A DNA stretch of 15,231 nt from an uncultured Alphaproteobacteria bacterium (GTDB lineage: Bacteria; Pseudomonadota; Alphaproteobacteria; Caulobacterales; Parvularculaceae). The notes beneath the pieces are model-generated. The model worked only from the letters and a program-made list of their open reading frames with translations. It was not told the DNA's origin and did no database searches. The first letter of the stretch is position 1; each line of letters opens with the position of its first letter. Of this stretch, positions 1-6,516 are shown in pieces. The stretch covers positions 1 through 15,231 of the forward strand of contig CALAZI010000068.1 in NCBI GenBank assembly GCA_937895955.1, written 5' to 3'. The translations under genes were made by a program, and so were the position numbers.

Positions 1-233
1 TTCGGCTTGCCGTCGGCGGCGACGACGATTTTCTCGATCCGCTCCTGCGCGGATTTCAGCTTCGCCTCGCAATGGGCCTTGAGCGCCGCGCCGCGTTCAT
101 AGAGCGCGATCGATTCCTCAAGGTCGACCTTGCCGCCCTCGAGCTTCTGGACGATGTCCTCAAGCTCGGCGAGCGCTTTTTCAAAGCTCACCTTTTCAAG
201 GCCGGCGGCGGCGTCTGTCGAGGTCTTGGCCAT
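1..233 (-). CDS. xseB: Exodeoxyribonuclease VII small subunit (partial, 3' end outside window)
   Basis: This is the small, non-catalytic subunit of exodeoxyribonuclease VII, which works with several copies per XseA large subunit to degrade single-stranded DNA to oligonucleotides in the cytoplasm. The visible 77 codons start MAKTSTDAAAGLEKVSFEKA and contain the family's core: SFEKALAELEDIVQKLE, then a short turn, then VDLEESIALYERG, followed by a second charged helix rich in Lys and Glu. Family members are usually about 75-90 residues, so only a few residues should be missing beyond base 1. The ATG at 231-233 is the only good start, since no in-frame ATG lies just upstream. It is the last gene of a minus-strand run, 38 bases after the P450. 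XseB next to an HDAC-like gene is a familiar alphaproteobacterial arrangement. Confidence 0.93.
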   Translation of the reverse strand, partial: MAKTSTDAAAGLEKVSFEKALAELEDIVQKLEGGKVDLEESIALYERGAALKAHCEAKLKSAQERIEKIVVAADGKP

Positions 234-271
234 GGCGGTCTTGTGCGGCGTATCAGGGTCTTTTTCAAGGT

Positions 272-1519
272 TCAGGCGTGAAGACGCACGGGGAGCGTCT
301 CATAGCCGAGGACGAAATTCGACTGGACGAGTTTCGGCGGGCCGACGACCTCGATCTGGGCGAAGCGCTTCATGATCTCCTCCCAGAGCACCCTCAATTG
401 CAGTTCGGCGACGCGATTGCCCATGCAGCGGTGAATGCCGAACCCGAAAGCGACATGCCGGCGGGCGTTCGGGCGATCGATGATCAGGCGGTCGGGATTG
501 TCAAAGACACTCTCGTCGCGATTGCCGGAGACGTACCACATGACGACGCGCTCGCCCTCGGCGATTTTTTGTCCCCTGAATTCGACGTCGCGAACCGCCG
601 TTCTGCGCATATGGGCGAGCGGCGTCTGCCAGCGGATGATCTCCGAGACCATGTTCGGGATCAACGAATGATCGGCGCGCAGCTTGTCATATTCCTCCGG
701 GAACTGATTAAGCGCGTAAACGCCGCCTGAAATCGAATTGCGCGTCGTATCGTTGCCGCCGACGATCAGCAGCATCAGATTGCCGAGAAACTCCATCGGG
801 TCTTTCAGCATGTCCTTCGTGCCGGGATCATGCGCGAGCAGCGAAATGAAATCGAATTTCGGCGGCGCGGCGGCGCGCTCGGCCCACAGACGCATGAAAT
901 AGGGCAGGCATTCCTCGCCCAGAATGCGCCGGCGCTCTTCGAGCGGCAGGTCGAAATTGCCGACCGCTTCGGTCGAGGTCGATACGTCCGACCAATAGGG
1001 AAGCAGCCGCCGGTCCTCCCACGGAAAATCGAACAAGGTCGCCAGCATCTGCGTCGTCAGCTCGATCGACACCTTGTCGACCCAGTCGAATTCCTCGCCG
1101 ACGGGAAGCGAATCGAGAATGGCGCCGACGCGCGAACGGATCAGCGCTTCAAGCTCGGAAAGCCGTTGCGGCGCGACGGCGGGCGCGGCCGCCTTGCGCT
1201 GGATGTCGTGAACCGGCGGGTCCTTGGCGATGAACATCGGCGGGGAGAATTCGTCCGACTGGTCTCCGACGACAATGTCGCGATCGGAAGAAAAATCCTC
1301 ATGGTTCGTGTCGATCGCCATGATGTCCTCATGGCGCGTCACCGACCAGAACGGGCCCGACGGGCCGGTTTTCGAATAATGGACCGGCGCTTCCTTGCGC
1401 AGCCGCCTGAAAAAGGCGTGATGCGCGCCGGTCTGGAAATAGTCGGATCGGCTGACGTCGATATCCGCAAGCGGGATCGAATAGGGGTCGATCGGCGCGC
1501 TATCGGCGAGAGCGGACAT
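272..1519 (-). CDS. Cytochrome P450, CYP153-like (alkane / fatty-acid terminal hydroxylase)
   Basis: This is a soluble bacterial P450 of 415 residues. Visible P450 landmarks are the I-helix oxygen-activation motif GGNDTT (residues 254-259), the K-helix ExxR (E293-R296) and the heme loop FGFGIHRCMG with the axial thiolate at Cys365. The stretch LLIVGGNDTTRNSISGGV and the heme-loop context GIHRCMGNRVAELQLR match my recall of CYP153, whose members add oxygen to the terminal carbon of medium-chain alkanes, alcohols or fatty acids. The subfamily and substrate are inferred. CYP153 enzymes need a ferredoxin and ferredoxin reductase, and neither is encoded in this window. A longer reading from 1564 is possible, but the ATG at 1517-1519 has a GAGG ribosome-binding site six bases upstream and gives the expected N-terminus (MSALADSAPIDPYS). 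The gene lies 69 bases after the histidine phosphatase and 38 bases before xseB. Confidence 0.9.
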   Translation of the reverse strand: MSALADSAPIDPYSIPLADIDVSRSDYFQTGAHHAFFRRLRKEAPVHYSKTGPSGPFWSVTRHEDIMAIDTNHEDFSSDRDIVVGDQSDEFSPPMFIAKDPPVHDIQRKAAAPAVAPQRLSELEALIRSRVGAILDSLPVGEEFDWVDKVSIELTTQMLATLFDFPWEDRRLLPYWSDVSTSTEAVGNFDLPLEERRRILGEECLPYFMRLWAERAAAPPKFDFISLLAHDPGTKDMLKDPMEFLGNLMLLIVGGNDTTRNSISGGVYALNQFPEEYDKLRADHSLIPNMVSEIIRWQTPLAHMRRTAVRDVEFRGQKIAEGERVVMWYVSGNRDESVFDNPDRLIIDRPNARRHVAFGFGIHRCMGNRVAELQLRVLWEEIMKRFAQIEVVGPPKLVQSNFVLGYETLPVRLHA

Positions 1520-1588
1520 TGGCGGCCTCTTTGTCGCGGCGGCGAAAGAATGGCATGGCCGCACGCCGCGCGCAGCATTCTTCGGCGC

Positions 1589-2209
1589 CTATTCCGCGGC
1601 CGCTGCCGCGCGCGTCTCGCTTGCGGGCGCCCGCGCCTCTTTCGGCTCGTAGATGCGCCATGACCAGTAATGATTGCCGCCCTCGCGGCCGGCGCGCCGC
1701 CAGCCCGAGCCGCGCAGCTTCCGGTCGATCATCCAGTTGAGATAGCCGTGCGCGCAGAGAAGAACGTCGCCCTTTTCGGCGAGGTCGATAAGCCGCGCGG
1801 CGATTTCATCGACGCGCCGCCAAGCGGCGGCGTGATTTTCAACCCCGTTCGGCGCGTAACCCCAGAACCAGAAGGAGCGCGAGATGACGCCCCAGGTCGT
1901 CGGCGAGAGCTTGAGGAAGGGCACCGGCGGCGGCGGCAGTGGCGCCTCGACGAAAATCGGATCGGCCGGCACGTCGCGCTCGCCCTTCGTCGCATGACGC
2001 GCGGTTTCGATGGCGCGCGGCAAAGTGGAGGAAAGAACCGTCGTCGCGCCGCTCGCAAGGTCGATGAGGCTCTGCGGCGGCTGCTCGTCGGGATGCAGCC
2101 CGCTTTCGTCATAGCCCATCCACCACGCGCCGTAATCGGCGGCGGAAATGCGAATGTCCCGCGTCACATTCGGGCGGCCGTGCCGCGCTGTGATGATCCG
2201 TCCCGTCAT
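1589..2209 (-). CDS. Histidine phosphatase family protein (phosphoglycerate-mutase-like)
   Basis: This 206-residue protein is of the histidine-phosphatase (branch 1) type. The N-terminal ARHGRP carries the phospho-accepting His10. Arg65 lies in SSTLPRAIETA, the usual second phosphate-pocket arginine, and the second catalytic His154 lies in LLCAHGYLNWM. Glu88 in VEAPLP is a candidate acid. The substrate cannot be told from sequence; family members act on sugar phosphates, phosphoproteins, nucleotides or cofactors. Residues 89-97 are proline-rich (PLPPPPVPF), and the C-terminal tail (about 188-206) is a low-complexity Ala/Glu stretch. The start at 2209 sits directly before the conserved first strand; its ribosome-binding site is weak. 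The gene lies 45 bases downstream of the HDAC-like gene, so it is probably co-transcribed with it. Confidence 0.87.
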   Translation of the reverse strand: MTGRIITARHGRPNVTRDIRISAADYGAWWMGYDESGLHPDEQPPQSLIDLASGATTVLSSTLPRAIETARHATKGERDVPADPIFVEAPLPPPPVPFLKLSPTTWGVISRSFWFWGYAPNGVENHAAAWRRVDEIAARLIDLAEKGDVLLCAHGYLNWMIDRKLRGSGWRRAGREGGNHYWSWRIYEPKEARAPASETRAAAAAE

Positions 2210-2254
2210 GCCGACGTCGTTCGCCCTCGCTCTCGTCTGGTTATGGCGCGGTTT

Positions 2255-3184
2255 TCAGGCCCGCATCAAGCAGTCGACATGCGCGCCGACCGAGGCCGCA
2301 AGCGCCGGGATGTCGTAGCCGCCTTCGAGGATCGAGACGACGCGCCCTTGCGCGCGGGCTTTCGCGACGGCGAGGATTTCGCGCGTCGCCCAGTTGAAAT
2401 CGTCTTCGACGAGGCGCAGCCCGCCGACCGGATCGGCGCGGTGCGCGTCAAACCCCGCCGAGATGACGATGAAGTCGGGTTTGAAGGCGTCGAGCGCCGG
2501 CAATAATCGTTCGCCCCAGGCGCGGCGAAAATCATCGCCCGACGATCCGGTTGCAAGCGGCGCGTTGGCGATATTGTCGAAGGCGCCGCGATCCGATGCG
2601 CGGCCGGTTCCCGGATATTGCGGCCATTCATGGCTGGAAGCGTAGAAGGCGTTTTCGTCGTGCCAGAAAATTTCTTCCGTGCCGTTGCCGTGATGAACGT
2701 CGAAATCGACGACCGCGACGCGCTTGGCGCCATGCGCCGCGCGCGCGTGAAGCGCGGCGATCGCGGCTGAGTTGAAAAGGCAAAAGCCCATCGCGCGCGC
2801 CGGCGGCGCGTGATGACCGGGAGGACGCGAAAGAATAAAGGCGTTGTCCGCTTCGCCCGCGCAAACGCCGTCGACGGCCGCGACGGCGCCGCCGACCGCG
2901 CGCAACGCCGCATCGAGCGAATGCGGACCGATGACGGTGTCGGGATCGAGGCGCAGGAAACCGTCTTTCGGGGCGATGTCGTTCATATGGTCGAGATAGG
3001 GTTCGCGATGCGCCAGGCGAAGCGCGTCGCGGCTTGCGCGCGGCGCTTCGCGGCGGACCAGGCCGTCGAACGGTTCGGTTTTCAGGGCCTTTGATGCGGC
3101 GTAGTATCGTTCGGCGCGCTCGGGATGGCCGGGCGGCGTTTCGTGTTCCCCGAAAGCGTCATGTTCGAATAGGAGCGTCGTCAT
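2255..3184 (-). CDS. Histone deacetylase-like zinc hydrolase (class II HDAC / acetylpolyamine amidohydrolase superfamily)
   Basis: This 309-residue protein is a bacterial member of the arginase/deacetylase superfamily, which removes acyl groups from lysine side chains, polyamines or other amides using zinc. The catalytic architecture is complete: tandem His124-His125 in RPPGHHA, zinc ligands Asp162 and His164 in DFDVHHGNGT, third ligand Asp246 in SAGFDAHRADP, and the transition-state Tyr290 in LEGGYD. The N-terminal HPERAERY is also typical. The real substrate in bacteria is usually unknown. An extended frame reaches 3382, but that extension overlaps the divergent M20 gene and looks non-coding. 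The ATG at 3182-3184 (MTTLLFEHDAF) begins right at the conserved first strand. It appears to be the first gene of the HDAC, phosphatase, P450, xseB run. It is transcribed divergently from the M20 peptidase gene, with 89 bases between start codons. Confidence 0.92.
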   Translation of the reverse strand: MTTLLFEHDAFGEHETPPGHPERAERYYAASKALKTEPFDGLVRREAPRASRDALRLAHREPYLDHMNDIAPKDGFLRLDPDTVIGPHSLDAALRAVGGAVAAVDGVCAGEADNAFILSRPPGHHAPPARAMGFCLFNSAAIAALHARAAHGAKRVAVVDFDVHHGNGTEEIFWHDENAFYASSHEWPQYPGTGRASDRGAFDNIANAPLATGSSGDDFRRAWGERLLPALDAFKPDFIVISAGFDAHRADPVGGLRLVEDDFNWATREILAVAKARAQGRVVSILEGGYDIPALAASVGAHVDCLMRA

Positions 3185-3273
3185 CGGCGTTGCTGCGTTC
3201 CGCGCTTTTGTAAGGCATGAGCTCGGGGCATATGGGGGCGGGGCGCGCGCGGTGACAATCGGAAAGGGCCGAT
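3185..3273. promoter_or_regulatory. Divergent promoter region between HDAC-like and M20 genes
   Basis: These 89 bases separate two divergent start codons, so they must hold or overlap both promoters. Toward the HDAC-like gene (minus strand) there is a TTGTCA at 3253-3258, close to the -35 consensus. It is followed 18 bases on by CATATG at 3229-3234, a poor -10 match. Toward the M20 gene I see no clear sigma-70 boxes; the GGAAAGGG at 3260-3267 is its ribosome-binding site. The assignment rests mainly on gene layout. Confidence 0.35.
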
Positions 3274-4737
3274 ATGCTGAAAAAAATTCTGATCGGCTTG
3301 TCAGCCGCATTCGCCTTGCTGATCGTCGTTCTTGTCGGTCGCGCCCTGATGCTGCCCGGCGCAAGCAATCTCGCGCAGACATCGCCGGCGATCGACGCTT
3401 CGTCCGCCGATGCGATGGCGATGGCGAACCGTCTCGGCGAATCGATCCGCCTTGAAACCGTTTCCTGGGGCGATCGCGAGATCGATGCGGCGGCGTTCAG
3501 CGCCTTCGCGGCGTTTCTGGAGCGGTCCTATCCCGCCGCGCACGCCGCGATGACGCGCGAAACCGTCAACGGTCATTCGCTCCTCTATCGCTGGAAGGGA
3601 ACGGGCGGCGCGCCGCCGATCGGGTTCATCGCGCATATTGACGTCGTGCCGGTTGAAGCCGGAACGGAGGCGGGCTGGACGCATGGCGCGTTTTCGGGCG
3701 CCGTCGCCGACGGCGCCGTCTGGGGGCGCGGCGCGATGGACAATAAAGGCCAGCTGATCGCGATGATGGAGGCGGCCGAACGCCTCGCCGCTTCGAGTTT
3801 TGCTCCGTCTACGGACATCTATTTCCTGTACGGCCATGATGAGGAGGTCGGCGGCGTTTCCGGCGCGGCCGAAATCCGGAAACTGCTTGATGGGCGCGGC
3901 GTTCGCTTCGCCTTTACGCTGGACGAAGGCTCGGGCCTCGGCCGCGGGCTCATTCCCGGCGTCGCGACGCCGGTCGCGCTCATTTCCATCGCCGAGAAAG
4001 GGTCGACAACGCTGAAACTCACTGCGCATGCCGAGGGCGGGCACTCCTCGGCGCCCGGAAAAGACACGGCCGTCTCAATCGCCTCTCGCGCCGTTCTCGC
4101 CGTCAACGACGAACCTTATCCGCTCGAGATTGACGCCGACATGGTGAAATTCCTTCATGCGATCGCGCCGGAAATGCCGTTCGCGCAACGCCTGGCGCTC
4201 GCCAATCTCTGGCTGACAAAGCCGATCATCGCCAAGACGCTCGGCGAATCGCCGACGACGGCGGCGGCGCTGAGGACGACGACGGCGCCGACAATGATAG
4301 ACGGCGGCGTCAAGGTGAACGTTCTGCCGCAAAATGCGAGCGCCGTCGTCAATTACCGCATTCATCCGCGCGACAGCGTCGCCGGCGTCAAAGCCCGCGC
4401 CGAGCGGCAAGTCGCAGCGCTCGGCGTTGCCGTCGAAGCGCTCGGCGGCGTCGAGCCGAGCCCGCAATCCTCGACGACGAGCGCGGCGTATAAGGCGATC
4501 GCCGAGGCGACGCGCGATGTTTTCGGCGCCGTTCCCGTCGCGCCGTTCCTGACCCTGCAAGGAACGGATTCGCGCCATTATGTCGGCGCCGCGGACGACA
4601 ATTACCGCTTTACGCCTTTCGTCTACGAACCGGACGATCTGAAGCGCATTCACGGCACGGACGAGCGTCTCAAGATCGAGGATCTCGTCCGCGGCGTTTC
4701 ATGGTATGAGGCGTTCATCCGCCGCACGGCGTCTTGA
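3274..4737 (+). CDS. Membrane-anchored M20 family metallopeptidase (CPS1 / PM20D1-like)
   Basis: This 487-residue di-zinc amidohydrolase/carboxypeptidase belongs to the M20 family. Residues about 4-27 form one hydrophobic segment after a Lys-Lys start, so it is an uncleaved anchor or signal peptide and the enzyme probably faces the periplasm. Active-site residues are visible in order: His121 and Asp123 (AHIDVVP), Asp156 (GRGAMDNKG, the bridging Asp), the Glu190-Glu191 pair (DEEVGG; general base and metal ligand), Asp217 in LDEGSG and the last ligand His435 in GTDSRHYV. The insert with GGHSSAPG (about residues 255-262) is the dimerisation or lid domain. The segment FSGAVADGAVWGRGAMDNKG resembles yeast carboxypeptidase S and mammalian PM20D1, which cleave dipeptides or condense and hydrolyse N-acyl amino acids; which of these applies here is unknown. 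A GGAAAGGG ribosome-binding site stands six bases before the ATG. It begins a run with the zinc-ribbon and GNAT genes. Confidence 0.92.
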   Translation: MLKKILIGLSAAFALLIVVLVGRALMLPGASNLAQTSPAIDASSADAMAMANRLGESIRLETVSWGDREIDAAAFSAFAAFLERSYPAAHAAMTRETVNGHSLLYRWKGTGGAPPIGFIAHIDVVPVEAGTEAGWTHGAFSGAVADGAVWGRGAMDNKGQLIAMMEAAERLAASSFAPSTDIYFLYGHDEEVGGVSGAAEIRKLLDGRGVRFAFTLDEGSGLGRGLIPGVATPVALISIAEKGSTTLKLTAHAEGGHSSAPGKDTAVSIASRAVLAVNDEPYPLEIDADMVKFLHAIAPEMPFAQRLALANLWLTKPIIAKTLGESPTTAAALRTTTAPTMIDGGVKVNVLPQNASAVVNYRIHPRDSVAGVKARAERQVAALGVAVEALGGVEPSPQSSTTSAAYKAIAEATRDVFGAVPVAPFLTLQGTDSRHYVGAADDNYRFTPFVYEPDDLKRIHGTDERLKIEDLVRGVSWYEAFIRRTAS

Positions 4738-4747
4738 GGAGACCGGT

Positions 4748-4981
4748 ATGCCGCAATTTGAGATGATCCTTGTCGACGCCGATGACGTTAAAGGCGCGAA
4801 AGTGGAAACCCACACCGCAGGAAAGCCGTTGAAGGAAGGCGGCGGTGACGAAACCTATCGCTGCGGCTCATGCAAGACGAAGCTGCTCGTCAATGTCGCG
4901 CACAGGGACGCGCATGGCGCCGTAATCAAATGCGGCAAATGCGGGCGCATCAATATCGAACCGCATCACCATCATCATTAG
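4748..4981 (+). CDS. Small zinc-ribbon protein with natural C-terminal penta-histidine
   Basis: This is a 77-residue protein of unknown function. It has two CxxC knuckles, YRCGSC and IKCGKC, about two dozen residues apart, which is the pattern of a four-cysteine zinc ribbon. The N-terminal 35 residues are acidic and Gly-rich and form no recognised domain. The chain ends EPHHHHH directly before the TAG stop. This is a native run of five histidines that may bind Ni, Zn or Cu. The paired-knuckle layout loosely recalls the Mu Com zinc finger and other small nucleic-acid or redox zinc ribbons, but I cannot assign a family. The start at 4748 is chosen because a GAGGAG ribbon-binding sequence overlapping the M20 stop lies just upstream; a longer frame from 4706 would run inside the M20 gene. 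The ten-base gap to M20 implies translational coupling. Confidence 0.78.
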   Translation: MPQFEMILVDADDVKGAKVETHTAGKPLKEGGGDETYRCGSCKTKLLVNVAHRDAHGAVIKCGKCGRINIEPHHHHH

Positions 4982-5008
4982 GCGATCGGGCGCCAATCAT
5001 TTACTGTC

Positions 5009-5524
5009 ATGAGCGACCGCGCCCCATTGAGCATTTCGCGGATGGACCCCGGCAGGATCGACGAGATAGTCGAATTGTCTGTCCGCGCGTGGTCGCCGGT
5101 TTTCCCAAAAATGCGGAAAGAGATCGACGGATTCGTGTATGACTCTTTCTATCCGCACGGCTGGGAGGCGCGGCAGAGGGCGGACGTCTCCGCGATCTGC
5201 GCCGACGCCGCGACGGAAATCTGGATTGCATCAGTCGATGGCGTTCTTGCGGGGTATGTGGGGCTGCGCGGGCACGAGGCGGATTCGATGGGAGAAGTGC
5301 AAATCATCGCCGTCGATCCGGATCGCCAACGCATGGGGGTCGGGGCGGCGCTGCTCGATTTTTCTTTCGCCTGGATGCGGCGCAAGGGTTATGCGATGGC
5401 GATGGTCGAGACCGGCGGCGATCAGGGGCACGCTCCATCGCGGGCCATTTATGAAGCGGTCGGTTTCCGGCGGTACCCGGTCGCGCGCTACTTCAAGAAT
5501 TTGCAGGGCGACGGCGAGGAATAA
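5009..5524 (+). CDS. GNAT family N-acetyltransferase
   Basis: This 171-residue protein is a predicted acetyl-CoA-dependent N-acetyltransferase. The acetyl-CoA pyrophosphate loop is visible as DPDRQRMGVGAALL, with the Q-x-x-G-x-G pattern at Gln107, Gly110 and Gly112, preceded by the beta-4 strand VQIIAVD. Further on, SRAIYEAVGFRR (about 144-155) is the family's usual C-terminal motif for the last strand-helix pair. The acceptor substrate is not predictable. The start codon has a poor ribosome-binding site; Met12 at 5042 is an alternative with no better one. The gene begins 27 bases after the zinc-ribbon stop and is probably the last of the M20, zinc-ribbon, GNAT unit. Its stop lies 12 bases from that of the convergent MOSC gene, leaving no room for a separate terminator. 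Confidence 0.88.
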   Translation: MSDRAPLSISRMDPGRIDEIVELSVRAWSPVFPKMRKEIDGFVYDSFYPHGWEARQRADVSAICADAATEIWIASVDGVLAGYVGLRGHEADSMGEVQIIAVDPDRQRMGVGAALLDFSFAWMRRKGYAMAMVETGGDQGHAPSRAIYEAVGFRRYPVARYFKNLQGDGEE

Positions 5525-5536
5525 CCGCGATGTATA

Positions 5537-6364
5537 TCAATCGACGGCGCTAACGTTATCGCCGACGCTGATTTCGCCGAGCGTTCGCGGCGCGGCGTTC
5601 TCACCGAAGATGACGCCATTGATGCGCGGGTCGGTCGAGCGGTGAATGCGCGCAAGCGAGGCCAAAGGCTCCTTGCCCATGCGTTCGCCGGTTTTCTGAT
5701 CGGTCGTCGTGACGATGCAGCGGTCGGACGGCTTGACGAGATCAAGGATGACGTCGCCGATTTTCAACTGGCTCCAGTGATCTTCGGCCCATGGCTCGTC
5801 GCAGTCGATGACGATGTTGGGACGAAAGCGCGCCATCGGCACGGGATCGCCGCCATGTTTTTCGATATCTTCGTTGAGCGCGGCCAGCGAACCTGTCGTC
5901 GTGACGAGAATTGGAAAGGCGTCTGCGAAGCTGACCGGAACGGGTGAGGGCGTCCACACGCTTGCTTTCTCGCGCAGCGCACGCTCGTCCATATGGACGA
6001 GTTCAACCTCTTCACCGAGCATAGCGGAAAGACTTTTCGCCGCCGCTTTTCCGGCGAAGGCGGCGTTGATTTCACAATCCCAGACAACGACGCGCCGCCG
6101 TTCCGCGCCGTCGGGCGTTCCGACCCTGATCGACGCGCCCGCGTCAGTCGCGAGAATGAGCGTCTCGCCGTCAAGCGCGGCGTCGATCGTCGCAAGCCTG
6201 GGATGGCTTCTTTGCGTCAGGAATACGCCGGCTGGATCTACGACGAGCCATCTGCGATCGCCGGCGAGGCCGCGGGGTTCGACTTGCGCGCGCGTCACGT
6301 CGACGGCGCGCATGCCTTTGACAGGGTGGATGTGCAGCGAGGCGACTTTGAAACGTGAGGACAT
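5537..6364 (-). CDS. MOSC domain-containing protein (mARC / YcbX-like, without ferredoxin domain)
   Basis: This 275-residue protein has the N-terminal MOSC beta-barrel domain (about residues 1-130, with GDRRWLVVDPAGVFLTQR being diagnostic). A C-terminal MOSC domain follows (about 140-275), containing FRPNIVI and the molybdenum-coordinating Cys216 in DRCIVTTTDQ. Relatives use the molybdenum cofactor to reduce N-hydroxylated compounds. E. coli YcbX carries a C-terminal 2Fe-2S domain, whereas this protein ends right after the MOSC domain (ISVGDNVSAVD), like mitochondrial mARC. It would therefore need an external electron donor. The ATG at 6362-6364 gives the expected start (MSSRFKVASLHIHPVKG); the ribosome-binding site is weak. 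Its 5' flank carries the inverted-repeat pair, and the neighbour upstream on the same strand is the SDR gene 152 bases away. Confidence 0.9.
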   Translation of the reverse strand: MSSRFKVASLHIHPVKGMRAVDVTRAQVEPRGLAGDRRWLVVDPAGVFLTQRSHPRLATIDAALDGETLILATDAGASIRVGTPDGAERRRVVVWDCEINAAFAGKAAAKSLSAMLGEEVELVHMDERALREKASVWTPSPVPVSFADAFPILVTTTGSLAALNEDIEKHGGDPVPMARFRPNIVIDCDEPWAEDHWSQLKIGDVILDLVKPSDRCIVTTTDQKTGERMGKEPLASLARIHRSTDPRINGVIFGENAAPRTLGEISVGDNVSAVD

Positions 6365-6373
6365 TCCACACCC

Positions 6374-6509
6374 CGCTCATTCCGGCGAAAGCCGGGATCC
6401 AGCTTTATCACGAATATGCTCGCGATGCTTATGACGATGCGATGTAACCTCGCAATGCAATATTTCTAAATTCCGTTTGAATGGATCCCGGCTTTCGCCG
6501 GGATGAGCG
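6374..6509. repeat. REP-like inverted-repeat pair, 28-base arms, 27 of 28 matching
   Basis: The left arm is 6374-6401 and the right arm is 6482-6509. The right arm read on the minus strand equals the left arm except for one T/C change at 6381. Each arm is itself a hairpin, CCGGC-GAAA-GCCGG, with a GNRA-type loop. The 80 bases between arms are clearly AT-richer than the surroundings and hold no gene. Elements with a core like CCGGCGAAAGCCGG are, as I recall, dispersed many times in proteobacterial genomes as REP-like palindromes, and pairs in opposite orientation resemble BIME units. Placement between the 3' end of the SDR gene and the 5' end of the MOSC gene fits that behaviour. No second copy was found elsewhere in this window. 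Confidence 0.85.
6485..6504 (-). terminator. Possible transcription-stop or mRNA-stabilising hairpin after the SDR gene
   Basis: Immediately downstream of the SDR stop codon the right repeat arm forms a perfect eight-base-pair stem, ATCCCGGC with GCCGGGAT, closed by a GAAA loop on the minus-strand transcript. No U-run follows, so it is not a canonical intrinsic terminator. It could instead block 3' exonucleases, as REP hairpins do. The function is inferred. Confidence 0.35.
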
Positions 6510-6516
6510 AAAAATT

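Noticed and set aside
830..2506. Two long plus-strand frames (830-1663 and 1670-2506) opposite the P450, phosphatase and HDAC-like genes
   Set aside because: They are antisense shadows created by high-GC codon use; they are Arg-rich with no recognisable motif, while the opposite strand carries complete catalytic motifs.
3185..3382. N-terminal extension of the HDAC-like protein up to 3382
   Set aside because: The extension overlaps the divergent M20 gene and its membrane segment, and the conserved HDAC fold begins at the Met at 3184.
3301..4653. Minus-strand open frames opposite the M20 peptidase gene
   Set aside because: They are low-complexity Arg/Ala translations lying antisense to a gene with all M20 active-site residues.
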